Shown: piece after piece, positions 17,192 to 25,133 of the stretch
Position numbering within the stretch: position 1 is the first letter of the stretch
How the letters are laid out: the number at the start of each line of letters is the position of its first letter
Assembly (NCBI RefSeq): GCF_018437505.1
Contig: NZ_CP072467.1
Span: forward strand, 3,930,010 to 3,994,009
Direction: 5' to 3'
From: Spiractinospora alimapuensis
GTDB taxonomy: Bacteria > Actinomycetota > Actinomycetes > Streptosporangiales > Streptosporangiaceae
Length of the DNA: 64,000 bases
Program-made: the position numbers and the translations under genes
The notes under the pieces: model-generated
The model's database searches: none
Told to the model about the DNA's origin: nothing
The model's input: only the letters and a program-made list of their open reading frames with translations

Positions 17192-17820
17192 CAGTGATGG
17201 TCCTCGTCCTCGTCATCGGCGTCCTCGTCATCGGCGTCCTCGTCGTGGTCGTCGTGGTCGTCGTGGTGATCGTGGTGATCGTGGTCGGAGTCGTACTCCT
17301 CGTTCGCGCCCTCGAAGTCCTTGACGGGGGCCGTGACCTCGGCCGTGGAGCCGTCCTCGAACTCCAGAACCACGGTGACCTCCATGCCGGGTTCCAGGTC
17401 CTCGGTGAGGTCCATGAGCATGACGTGGTCCGCGCCGGGCTCCAGCGGACGCTCGTCGCCGGCCTCGACGGGGAACCCGTCCTCGATCTCCCGCATGGAG
17501 GAGTTTCCGTCCTCGCCCTCGGTGACCTCGTGCAGCTCCACCGTGTCCGCGATCTCGGTGCTGGCCGCCACGACGCGCACCTCCGCGTCGCCCTCGTTGG
17601 TGAGGTCTCCGAACAGGGCCGTCATTCCGTCGTCGGCCGTCGCGGCCTTGATCCACGGGTCGGTGACCGAAACGGAGTCGGCCTGGGCCGACTCCTCCGT
17701 GTCCCCGGCCGGGGCCGCGTCCGGGTCCGCCGGATCGGCGTCGGTGGTCGAGCATCCCGCGGCCAGCAGCGTGGCGAGGGCGAGGGCGCTCAGGGTGATC
17801 GTACGGGGATCAGTGGACAT
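17191..17820 (-). CDS. PCu(A)C-type extracytoplasmic copper chaperone lipoprotein
   Basis: This copper(I) chaperone supplies copper to extracytoplasmic cuproenzymes. The 209-residue protein has a lipoprotein signal ending ALATLLAAGCSTT (lipobox LAAGC). The Cu(I) site is recognisable as H-x(11)-M-x(22)-H-x-M (ELHEV ... SSMRE ... DHVMLM), one residue longer in each spacing than the usual H-x10-M-x21-H-x-M. The C-terminus is an unusual Asp/His/Glu-only tail (HDHHDHHDDHDDHDEDADDE and on), encoded by a low-complexity stretch at 17195-17290 that may store or buffer metal. It is equivalent to ECuC of Streptomyces. It is coupled to the peroxidase gene and lies 36 bp after copC. Confidence 0.93.
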   Translation of the reverse strand: MSTDPRTITLSALALATLLAAGCSTTDADPADPDAAPAGDTEESAQADSVSVTDPWIKAATADDGMTALFGDLTNEGDAEVRVVAASTEIADTVELHEVTEGEDGNSSMREIEDGFPVEAGDERPLEPGADHVMLMDLTEDLEPGMEVTVVLEFEDGSTAEVTAPVKDFEGANEEYDSDHDHHDHHDDHDDHDEDADDEDADDEDEDHH

Positions 17821-17856
17821 GGGTCTCCTTCAGTGGTGCCGAGATCGGGTGGGTGG

Positions 17857-18507
17857 TCAGGACTGCTTCTTGCGCCGGGCCACGAACCGGGCGACGGCGA
17901 ACACGGCGAGCCCCAGGGCCGCGCCGACGACGACCAGCAGCAGGACCCGCGACATTCCCGAGTCGGAGGCCTCCGCCGCGTCGTCGGCGTCGGTGTCCTG
18001 GGTCGCGGCCTCGTCGGCTTCGTCGCTGGTCTCGGTGTCTTCCTCCGCCTCGGCGGGTTCGCCCGCCTGGTCCGCCTCCTCCGGGTCACCGACTTCGGAG
18101 GGGTCGGGTGGCGGAGGGCCGTCGGAGCCGTTGCTGAAGGTGAAGGCGCCGCTGATGGGGTGGCCGTCGCTGGAGACGACCCGCCACAGCACCGCGTATC
18201 CGCCGGGCTCGAGCTCGTCGTCGAGCGGGAGGATGGCGTCGGTGCCCTCGATGACGACTTCGCTGGCGGGAACCTGCACGTGGTCGGAGTCCACCACCGT
18301 CACGGCCGCGCCGACGTCCATGATCTCCGCGTTGTAGGTCAGGGTGATCTCTTCGGGGGAGGAGTCCAGGACTTCCTCGTCGGCGGGATCGGAGGAGATG
18401 AGTGTGTCGTGCGCCAACGCCGGTGACGCCCACCCGAACGCCAGCGCCGCCGCACCCGCGGCGACCGTCCACCGAACTCCTGATCCCCTGGTGCGTCGTG
18501 CGACCAT
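17857..18507 (-). CDS. CopC-domain copper-binding membrane protein
   Basis: The 216-residue exported protein has a signal peptide ending ASPALA, so the mature protein would start with histidine (HDTLISSDPADEEVL), the N-terminal Cu(II) ligand typical of CopC. The beta-sandwich continues through ITLTYNAEIMDVGAAVTVVD and ends with VVSSDGHPISGAFTF, supplying a second conserved histidine. An acidic linker follows, then a C-terminal helix (VLLLVVVGAALGLAVFAVA) and the basic stop RRKKQS, giving a YcnJ/YobA-like cell-surface anchor. It is the first gene of the copC-ecuC-dyp operon. No CsoR-like palindrome is evident just upstream. Confidence 0.92.
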   Translation of the reverse strand: MVARRTRGSGVRWTVAAGAAALAFGWASPALAHDTLISSDPADEEVLDSSPEEITLTYNAEIMDVGAAVTVVDSDHVQVPASEVVIEGTDAILPLDDELEPGGYAVLWRVVSSDGHPISGAFTFSNGSDGPPPPDPSEVGDPEEADQAGEPAEAEEDTETSDEADEAATQDTDADDAAEASDSGMSRVLLLVVVGAALGLAVFAVARFVARRKKQS

Positions 18508-18660
18508 GGCGTACTCCCTGACCTCGTCCTTCGCTCGCCCGGTGCGAGCGCCTCAGGACAGGAGTCGGATGTCAGGCCGGAAGAGTTCCCGCGGTTCCCG
18601 TCATTTCCTCCAGCGCGGCCGTGCGTCGCGTCACCACGTCGTACACGGGCGAGGTCGGGG

Positions 18661-19359
18661 TCACTCCTCGAGCGCCGCCGAGATCGCGGCGGCGGCGTGG
18701 AGTCGGGTGGTGGGAAAGACCGGAATCGGGCTGTCCTGGGGACGGATCAGGAGTTCGATCTCGGTGCAGCCGAGGATCACGCCCTCCGCGCCGCGTGCGG
18801 CGAGCCCGTCGATCACACGTTGGTAGGCGGCGCGGGACTCCTCCCGGATGACGCCGAGGCACAACTCCTCGTAGATCACTCGGTGGACCAGGCTCCGGTG
18901 GTCCTGATCGGGGACGAGGACCTCGAGCCCGTGGCCCGCCAGCCTCCCACGGTAGAAGTCCTGCTCCATGGTGAAGGCGGTCCCCAACAGGCCGACCGTG
19001 GCCAGACCCGCCGCGGTCACGGCCTGGGCCGTGGCGTCGGCCAGGTGCAGGAGTGGAACGGAGACCGCGGCGGCCACCTCGTCGGCGACCTTGTGCATGG
19101 TGTTGGTACAGATCAGGACCAGGTCCGCCCCGGCCGCCTCCACCGATCGCGCCGCGTCGGCCAGGATCCGGGCGGCCTCCGCCCAGCGCCCCTCGACCTG
19201 CAGGCGTTCGATCTCCGCGAAGTCGACGGAGTAGAGGACGCACTTGGCCGAGTGCAGTCCGCCTCTGTGTTCACGGGTGAGTTCGTTGAGGAGACGGTAG
19301 TACTCCGCGCTCGACTCCCAGCTCATTCCGCCGATCAGTCCGATGGTCCGCATCCGCAC
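18661..19359 (-). CDS. Aspartate/glutamate racemase family protein
   Basis: This is a 232-residue cofactor-independent racemase-fold protein. The N-terminus is GLIGGMSWESSAEYYRLLNE. The first catalytic cysteine lies in ADLVLICTNTMHKV and the second in AEGVILGCTEIELL, the pair that swaps protons at the alpha carbon. This pattern is closest to the aspartate racemase subgroup (YgeA-like). PLYD-type broad-specificity racemases are an alternative. An in-frame ATG two codons downstream is another possible start. It stands alone, divergent from the LysE-type exporter, which would be a sensible partner for amino-acid homeostasis, though this is only proximity. Confidence 0.9.
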   Translation of the reverse strand: MRMRTIGLIGGMSWESSAEYYRLLNELTREHRGGLHSAKCVLYSVDFAEIERLQVEGRWAEAARILADAARSVEAAGADLVLICTNTMHKVADEVAAAVSVPLLHLADATAQAVTAAGLATVGLLGTAFTMEQDFYRGRLAGHGLEVLVPDQDHRSLVHRVIYEELCLGVIREESRAAYQRVIDGLAARGAEGVILGCTEIELLIRPQDSPIPVFPTTRLHAAAAISAALEE

Positions 19360-19487
19360 ACCATCGCACAGGGCGGGGCGCGCGGACCAACGGTCGGTCG
19401 ACGGTCGGGCGGCCGTGCTCGCGGCCCGCGTCGATGGCAGGCTTGATCGTGGACCGGAACGCGGTGGTGGGGACAGGGGTGTGAGAC

Positions 19488-20138
19488 GTGCTGGGTGCGC
19501 AGTGGCAGGCCTTCTTCGTGGCCGCCGTGGTGATGGCGGTGACGCCGGGGGCCAACCAGTTGTTGTCGTTGCGTAACGCCCTGCGGCAGGGGTTCTGGGA
19601 CGCTGTCGTGGCCCTGTCCGGACGGTTCGCCGCGTTCCTGATCCTGGTGGCCGCGACGGCGGCGGGACTCGGCGCTCTGCTGCTGGCCTCTGAGGCCGCG
19701 TTCACCGCCGTCAAGTGGTGTGGCGTGGGCTACCTGCTCTTCCTCGGTGGGCGCATGATCTACGACTCGTTCCCCTCCGTGGAGGGGAACGAGCGGGAGG
19801 CCCGGCCGAATCCCCCCGCACTGCCGACGCGTCAGAGCCGCTGGCACCTGACGCGCCAGGAGTTCCTGGTGGCGATGACCAACCCGAAGGCACTCCTGCT
19901 GTTCGCCGCGTTCCTTCCCCAGTTCGCCGACTACGGTGCCGGCGCCGTGCCCCTCCAGCTCGCGGCGTTGGGCGTCGCCTACATCGCGGTGGAGTTCGTG
20001 GCCGCGTTGGCCTACGCGGCGGTGGGCGGACGCGTGGGTGCCGTCTCGCTGACGGACCGGGCGCACCGGCTGTTCGACCGCGCGACCGGCGGCACCATGA
20101 TCGCCATCGCGGGCTGGTTGGCCGTGGAACGACGCTGA
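19488..20138 (+). CDS. LysE family amino-acid exporter
   Basis: This 216-residue inner-membrane translocator of the LysE/RhtB type has about six helices. The N-terminus FFVAAVVMAVTPGANQLLSL carries the family's T-P-G-x-N motif. Further helices are AAFLILVAATAAGLGALLLA, CGVGYLLFLGGRMIYDSF, MTNPKALLLFAAFLPQFADY (with the conserved NPK) and LGVAYIAVEFVAALAYAAVG. These proteins export basic or neutral amino acids or their analogues. The start is a GTG behind GGGGACAGGGG. No LysG-type regulator is adjacent; the substrate cannot be told from sequence. Confidence 0.92.
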   Translation: MLGAQWQAFFVAAVVMAVTPGANQLLSLRNALRQGFWDAVVALSGRFAAFLILVAATAAGLGALLLASEAAFTAVKWCGVGYLLFLGGRMIYDSFPSVEGNEREARPNPPALPTRQSRWHLTRQEFLVAMTNPKALLLFAAFLPQFADYGAGAVPLQLAALGVAYIAVEFVAALAYAAVGGRVGAVSLTDRAHRLFDRATGGTMIAIAGWLAVERR

Positions 20139-20189
20139 TCGCCTGGTGAACCGGTGACGCCGCCGTCAGCCGCCGTGGGGTGGGACGGT

Positions 20190-21164
20190 CTAGGTGTCGA
20201 CCGCCGCCCCGGGGGGTGTGAACCGTTGCGCGCGAGGTTGGTCGCGCGTGCCCAGGGGGGACATCGTGGGCGGCGTCGGGACGTTCTCCATGACGTCGAG
20301 GCCGAGGCGGGCGCGGCGGACCCGTTCCCGGGCGGAGGGGAGGACCGTGCCGTCGAGTTGTTCGCCCGCGGGGTAGACATCGGTGGCGTTGCGCAGGCCG
20401 AACTTCACGTAGACGGGGGCGGCGACCCGAACGATCTCGGTGATCTCGTGATGGCGGACGAACCCGCCGATGTTGTCCGGCGCCTCGACGTAGAAGTCCA
20501 GCGTGACCGGGCTCGTCGCGCGGAGTTCGGCGAGCTGGTGCAGGGTGAGGTCGGAGGGCACGTTCACCGTGTCGGCGCCCAGGTACTCCTGCACCCGCAG
20601 TGCGGCCGGGTTGGCCGGTCCCGCCATGACCGACACCTTGAGTTGCAGCTCCGCCGGCAGGTCGCCGTTGGCCCGCAACTGGTGGAGGACCCACAGCAGC
20701 CCCTCGTCGGCGACGAGCAGGCTGCGTACTCCCAGTCGAACCGCCCGTTCGGCCTCGGCGACGCCGGCCGCGAGTTGCGCGTTGCCGCGGCTGCGGGTCG
20801 ACACCGAGCCGGCGGGGGTGAAGTGCGCGGCGCCGATGTCCCAGTTGGCGCCGGGACGCACGAACAGGCACAGCTCGATGTCGGCGTCGGCGGTGGCGTG
20901 GACCATCTCCGTGATCTCGGCGTCGGTGAGCATTCCGACGCCGGACCCCTGTGACACACGGTGCACGGGAACGTCCCAGGACGCCGCGGCCTGGAGAACC
21001 TCGGCCAGTGCGCGGGGTCCCTCCACGCTGGGGATCTCCAGTCGCCACGCACCACCGTCGGGGAAGTGTCGTGTGGAGGTGGGCGGGTCGGCGGCGATGT
21101 CGTTGATGCCGACGGCGGCGAGTCCGGCGCGTCCAGCCACGTACGGGGAAGAGGGAGACGTCAT
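20190..21164 (-). CDS. U32-peptidase-like TIM-barrel protein
   Basis: The 324-residue protein resembles the U32 peptidase/UbiV-like fold: an N-terminal segment WRLEIPSVEGPRALAEVLQA, then VPVHRVSQGSGVGMLTDAEI, VRSLLVADEGLLWVLHQLR, LKVSVMAGPANPAALRVQEY, GADTVNVPSDLTLHQLAELR and VYVKFGLRNATDVYPAGE. Conserved acidic and basic residues near strand ends suggest an enzyme acting on a small acid, but no reaction is established for this actinobacterial subgroup. The ATG at 21164 is chosen for GGACAGG six bases upstream; the ATG at 21170 or a TTG at 21191 would also be in frame. It is divergent from the GntP permease with two matching palindromes between them, implying a shared pathway. Confidence 0.8.
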   Translation of the reverse strand: MTSPSSPYVAGRAGLAAVGINDIAADPPTSTRHFPDGGAWRLEIPSVEGPRALAEVLQAAASWDVPVHRVSQGSGVGMLTDAEITEMVHATADADIELCLFVRPGANWDIGAAHFTPAGSVSTRSRGNAQLAAGVAEAERAVRLGVRSLLVADEGLLWVLHQLRANGDLPAELQLKVSVMAGPANPAALRVQEYLGADTVNVPSDLTLHQLAELRATSPVTLDFYVEAPDNIGGFVRHHEITEIVRVAAPVYVKFGLRNATDVYPAGEQLDGTVLPSARERVRRARLGLDVMENVPTPPTMSPLGTRDQPRAQRFTPPGAAVDT

Positions 21165-21172
21165 ATCCATCC

Positions 21173-21190
21173 TGTCCGAGATATCGAACA
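21173..21190. promoter_or_regulatory. Putative IclR operator, site A
   Basis: TGTCCGAGATATCGAACA is an imperfect palindrome (TGTyCGAkATmTCGrACA) just upstream of the U32-like gene. It shares the GTCCGAnATnT...ACA core with site B in front of the GntP gene. The probable ligand-responsive protein is the IclR encoded at 22833-23603. Confidence 0.6.
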
Positions 21191-21323
21191 ATGTGCTCTA
21201 TTTCGAATGTGATCGTACGTTCCCACCACCTCCCAGGCAACGGTGCGTCGGGGGCGTCGCGAGCGGTGAGTCCTTGACCCGGCTCGCGTCATCGATCTAG
21301 GCTCTGCCCGAAATAGCAGACAT

Positions 21324-21341
21324 GGTCCGAAATTTAGGACA
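21324..21341. promoter_or_regulatory. Putative IclR operator, site B
   Basis: GGTCCGAAATTTAGGACA is an imperfect palindrome with perfect GTCC/GGAC ends and an AAATTT centre, about 100 bp upstream of the gntP-like start and 150 bp from site A. The centre resembles the AAATnATTT core of the E. coli IclR box. Confidence 0.6.
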
Positions 21342-21437
21342 CACGGGGCACGCCCTCAGCGCTCCGAGGTCCAGGTCAACACCCTCCGGTGCCGCACCCG
21401 ACCGGGAGCGGGTCCCCTCTCACCAGACAGGCCTCAC

Positions 21438-22826
21438 ATGCCCGACACGGCTAATCTCTCCGTGGGATGGCTGATCGCGATCGCGGCCATCGCCATCGCG
21501 ATCCTCCTCTTCCTCATCATCTGGGTCCGACTCCACGCGATCCTCGCGCTCATCGTCGTCAGCGCCGGCACGGCCGTCGCCACAGGAACGTCGGCGGAGG
21601 ACATCGTCGACACACTGACGGACGGATTAGGCGGAACCCTCGGCACCGTCGCCCTACTCATCGGTTTCGGGGCCATGCTGGGGCGGCTCATCGAGGTCTC
21701 CGGTGGGGCGAGAGTCCTGTCGGACGGGCTCATCCGCCTCTTCGGTGAGAAACGCGCCCCCCTGGCCCTGAGCGTCGCGTCGCTGCTCTTCGGTTTCCCC
21801 ATATTCCTGGACGCGGCGTTCGTCGTGATGGTGCCGATCATCTTCTCGGTCGCCCGACGCCTCGGCGGATCCCTCCTGCTCTACGCGCTCCCCGCGACGG
21901 GCGCGTTCGTGATGATGCACGCCCTGCTTCCGCCGCACCCGGGTCCGGTGGCCGCGGCCGACGCCATCGGCGCGCACATGGGCATCGTGGTCGTCGTGGC
22001 CCTGCTCGTGGGCCTTCCCACCTGGTGGTTCACCGGTTACCTGCTCGGGAAGTGGATGGGTCAGCGGGTCGACATCCCGGTCCCCGACATCCTTGGCGGG
22101 GGATCGCCGCAGGACGACGAGGACCACCTCGGCCCGCCGCCGCCCCTCCCCCTCTTGATCATGCTCCTGGTCCTGCCCGTCGCCCTGATCTTCATGGAGA
22201 CCGGGCTGGCCACGCTCTCGACCGCGGGAGTCGTGGACGGCGACGCGACCTGGGTGCACGTTCTCCAGGCCATCGGCAAGACGCCCTCCGCCCTGCTGAT
22301 CACGGTCTTGGTCGCGCTGTGGCTCCTGGGATGGCGCCGCCGGCACGACGGCAAGGTACTCGAACGAGTCATCGACCGCGCGCTCGCTCCCGTGTGCTCC
22401 ATCATCCTGCTCACCGGTGCCGGCGGTATGTTCGGTGCCGTCCTCCAGCAGAGCGGGATCGGCGACGCCGTCGCCGACAGCCTGGACGCCATGGGCCTGC
22501 CCCTGATCGTCGCGGCCTTCCTCGTCGCGGCCAGCATCCGGGTCGCGCAGGGGTCCGCGACGGTCGCGGCCACCACGGCGGGTGGGCTCATCGCCCCCGC
22601 CATTCACGCCACGGGCGGATTCTCCCAGTTCGAACTCTCGCTCCTGGTCCTGGCCGTCGCCGCCGGTTCCATCGTCCTCTCTCACGTGAACGACTCCGGC
22701 TTCTGGCTGGTGCGCGGCTTCCTCGGCATGGACACCAAGACGACGCTGAAGACCTGGACGCTCCAGGGCACGGCGGTGGGCCTGATGACCTTCGCCATCG
22801 TGACCGTGCTGTTCCTCGTGGTGTAA
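21438..22826 (+). CDS. GntP family gluconate/sugar-acid:H+ symporter
   Basis: This 462-residue permease has about 12-14 membrane helices. GntP-family features include the early LSVGWLIAIAAIAIAILLFL helix, the GLGGTLGTVALLIGFGAMLG segment, LLFGFPIFLDAAFVVMVPI, MHALLPPHPGPVAAADAIGA and the C-terminal SHVNDSGFWLVRGFLGMD, a highly conserved stretch in gluconate permeases. It imports gluconate, hydroxy- or keto-acids with protons. It is convergent with the IclR gene (6 bp between stops) and divergent from the U32-like gene; the regulator and operators imply an inducible acid-uptake unit of unknown substrate. Confidence 0.95.
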   Translation: MPDTANLSVGWLIAIAAIAIAILLFLIIWVRLHAILALIVVSAGTAVATGTSAEDIVDTLTDGLGGTLGTVALLIGFGAMLGRLIEVSGGARVLSDGLIRLFGEKRAPLALSVASLLFGFPIFLDAAFVVMVPIIFSVARRLGGSLLLYALPATGAFVMMHALLPPHPGPVAAADAIGAHMGIVVVVALLVGLPTWWFTGYLLGKWMGQRVDIPVPDILGGGSPQDDEDHLGPPPPLPLLIMLLVLPVALIFMETGLATLSTAGVVDGDATWVHVLQAIGKTPSALLITVLVALWLLGWRRRHDGKVLERVIDRALAPVCSIILLTGAGGMFGAVLQQSGIGDAVADSLDAMGLPLIVAAFLVAASIRVAQGSATVAATTAGGLIAPAIHATGGFSQFELSLLVLAVAAGSIVLSHVNDSGFWLVRGFLGMDTKTTLKTWTLQGTAVGLMTFAIVTVLFLVV

Positions 22827-22832
22827 CCGCGG

Positions 22833-23603
22833 TCAGGGCCGCGGGCGGGCCCCCAGCGCGGTGGAGAACCGGCGCGCGCCCGCGGCCACCAACGGCTCGA
22901 GCTCCGCGCGCAGCGCCTCGGACCACCGGTGTTCCGGCACGGAGACACTGACCCCGGCGACCACCCGGTCATGGCGGTCCCACACGGGCGCCCCGACGCA
23001 ACAGACGTCGGGGTTCGACTCGCACCGCTCCACGGCGACCCCGTGCGACCGGACCTCGCGCAGTTCGGTGAGGAGGCTGGGGACGTCCGTGACGCTGCGC
23101 GGGGTCATCGGCGCCAGCGGGCCCGGGCCCAGACGCTCGCGGACGTCCTCCTCCGGCAGTGCCGACAGCATCGCCTTGCCCAGGGCCGTGCAGTGGGCGG
23201 GCACCCGTGCGCCGACGGCCGAGACCATGCGCACCGTGTGGGAACTGTCGACCTTGGCGACATAGACGACGTGTGCGCCGTCCAGCACGGCCACGTGCGC
23301 GGTCTCGTTGCAGGCGGCGACCAGCTCCCGGGCGATCCCCTGTCCGGTGCGTGCGGTGTCGAGCCGCTCGGCGTAGGCGCTGCCAAGACGGAACAACTGC
23401 AACCCCAGCCGGAACCGCCCCGGGACGTCGGGGTCGGCGTGGAGATAGCCGCGATCGGTGAGCGTGTGCAGCAGCTCGTGCACGGTCGTCCGGGGAAGCT
23501 GGAGCTCCTCCACCACGTCGGGGGCGCTGAGGGTCTCCCGTCCGTCGGTGAACAGCTCCAGTATGTCCAGACCCCGCAACAGCGCGGGCGTACGGCGGGC
23601 CAT
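22833..23603 (-). CDS. IclR family transcriptional regulator
   Basis: The 256-residue protein has an N-terminal winged HTH (ALLRGLDILELFTDGRETLS, then VVEELQLPRTTVHELLHTLT) and the IclR effector-binding domain (LDGAHVVYVAKVDSSHTVRM, RVPAHCTALGKAMLSALPEE, GVAVERCESNPDVCCVGAPV). The ATG at 23603 has GGAGGAG nine bases upstream; a longer in-frame start exists at 23669 but lacks a site. It most likely controls the adjacent gntP-like gene and the U32-like gene through sites A and B. The effector is presumably the transported acid. Confidence 0.93.
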   Translation of the reverse strand: MARRTPALLRGLDILELFTDGRETLSAPDVVEELQLPRTTVHELLHTLTDRGYLHADPDVPGRFRLGLQLFRLGSAYAERLDTARTGQGIARELVAACNETAHVAVLDGAHVVYVAKVDSSHTVRMVSAVGARVPAHCTALGKAMLSALPEEDVRERLGPGPLAPMTPRSVTDVPSLLTELREVRSHGVAVERCESNPDVCCVGAPVWDRHDRVVAGVSVSVPEHRWSEALRAELEPLVAAGARRFSTALGARPRP

Positions 23604-24532
23604 ACCAGCGATCTCCTCCCCGGGCAGGTCGCTGGCAACAATACCCTTCGGAAGATCACGCGCCCCCACCTGTCGCCGGACAAGGCTCCCCGGACAGACC
23701 AGGAGCCGTTCGCAGCGTCGCGTTCAACCCGCGTGGGGTGACACGTCCGGAAGAGGAGCCGCACCGCCTGCTGGCGGCGTTCGTGGCACGGTCGCGTGGT
23801 CGGGAGCGCGGTTCCGCTTCGGCGGGCGACCCATGGGTCGCCATCAGCGGCTCGAGTATCGGGGTGTCGCCCCGTTTGCCCAGGTGGTGGTGACGAGCGG
23901 GGGATGGCGGGAGCCGGCGAGCGGGTGGATCTCCGAAGGCGGCCACCTCGGAAGCGGTCACGTGCCTCGGATCCGTCCCGTTCGTCCCGGACCGCGACCT
24001 TTCACGCAACAGAACCCAGGGCGGCGCCGAAGAGTCCAGCCCCGGGGCCACGCCGCGCTCGCACGTTCGACGCGTCCCATCCGCCGCCCTCGGTCCGAGA
24101 AGGCGACGCCTGAGGGAGTGTTCTGTGAGGGTTTTCGGGTGAGAGAGGGGCCGTCGTCCCTATTGCGGTCGCTGCGCGGATGGTGCCCCAGCGGGGGCCC
24201 GGGCTTCGACTCGCACGACGATCCGTGAGGGGCGTCCTGGTCGGCTGTTCGAAAGGATCGACACCGGCGAACGTCGTCCTGGCGGTCGCGAGCCCCCAGC
24301 ACCCCCAACAGCGCCCCAAGAGGCACAGCGGCGCAAAGAACACGGCCTTGGTCTTCGACGGTGCCGAACTGGGTTGCCCGCCTCGCCTGCGGGGTGGGCC
24401 CGCCCGGACGTCCCCAGCCCGAGAAGGGGCGCCGTTGAGCTCCGGTGTCGAGCACCGAACGGGGTCTGGTCATCATGCCCGGACATCGCGTTCCCCGAAC
24501 TGCCGCACCCGCGCGTGCGTGTGCTCGGGGGC

Positions 24533-24576
24533 GTTCGAGCGCTCCCGCCCGGGTGCGGTCGTACGGGCGACGGAGG
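24533..24576 (+). repeat. 44-bp direct repeat, copy 1
   Basis: The copy starts GTTCGAGCGCTCC (13 bp) and ends GGGCGACGGAGG (12 bp), with a diverged 19-bp middle. Both ends are identical to copy 2, and the total length is exactly the same, which argues for common descent rather than chance. Confidence 0.6.
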
Positions 24577-24867
24577 GCGCCGACCGGGGCGTAGGGGGCG
24601 ATGGTGGTGACGGTCCCGGCCCGCGTGGCTCCACGTCTGGGGTCGTCGCGTACCCCATCCCCGGGTCGAGGGCCAGGAGGCCCCTGGGGCGCCTCGCATC
24701 CCAACGCGAGCCTCGCCCGCTAGGGCGCAGGCGGTGAAGGGAGTGAGCCGTCCTGGATACGGCTTCGAGGAGGCGACTAGGACCGTCCGCGTGGCGACCG
24801 TGATGTTCTCAGCCGCCTCACGTCTCTCGTATCGCTCCGGCCCCCTCTACCCCTGGAGTGCGGGCGT

Positions 24868-24911
24868 GTTCGAGCGCTCCTGAACGCGTGTCGTAGGACG
24901 GGCGACGGAGG
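24868..24911 (+). repeat. 44-bp direct repeat, copy 2
   Basis: The same 13-bp and 12-bp ends occur as in copy 1, 335 bp further on and in the same orientation. The 19-bp centre differs (TGAACGCGTGTCGTAGGAC against CGCCCGGGTGCGGTCGTAC). Confidence 0.6.
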
Positions 24912-25133
24912 AGTCCGGGGCCGTTGCGCTGTCCCCAAGGGGGCGGGAACCGGGAAATCCCCCGGCCCCTCGCACGGGCCCGTGAGCCGTGGGGTCCCAT
25001 GCCGGCACGAAGTGGCCGTCCCCCGGCGCCACCGGCGGACGGCTCCGTGGGGGGCCACGGCGGCGCCGGGGAAGGTCGCGGGCGATCCTTCCCCGGCGTG
25101 CTCTTATCCTCGGTGTGGTCGACGGGAACCGGG

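Larger units (their letters stand above)
23604..25133. other. 1.5-kb gap with duplicated 44-bp element
   Basis: I cannot support any gene here: the open frames give Arg/Pro/Gly-rich translations without domain features or ribosome sites. It contains a duplicated element (24533-24576 and 24868-24911) described separately, and a G/C-rich hairpin around 24675 (CCAGGAGGCCCCTGG). The gap separates the gntP unit from the sugar-acid operon and may be the relic of a lost gene or an integration scar. Confidence 0.5.

Noticed and set aside
17195-17300. Repetitive GTCGTC/GTCATC tract that could look like a CRISPR or satellite array
   Set aside because: It is coding low complexity, the Asp/His tail of the copper chaperone, with no spacer structure.
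23958-24704. 248-codon minus-strand ORF in the 1.5-kb gap
   Set aside because: No recognisable domain, Arg/Gly/Pro-rich, no ribosome site, and overlapping ORFs of similar quality exist in several frames.
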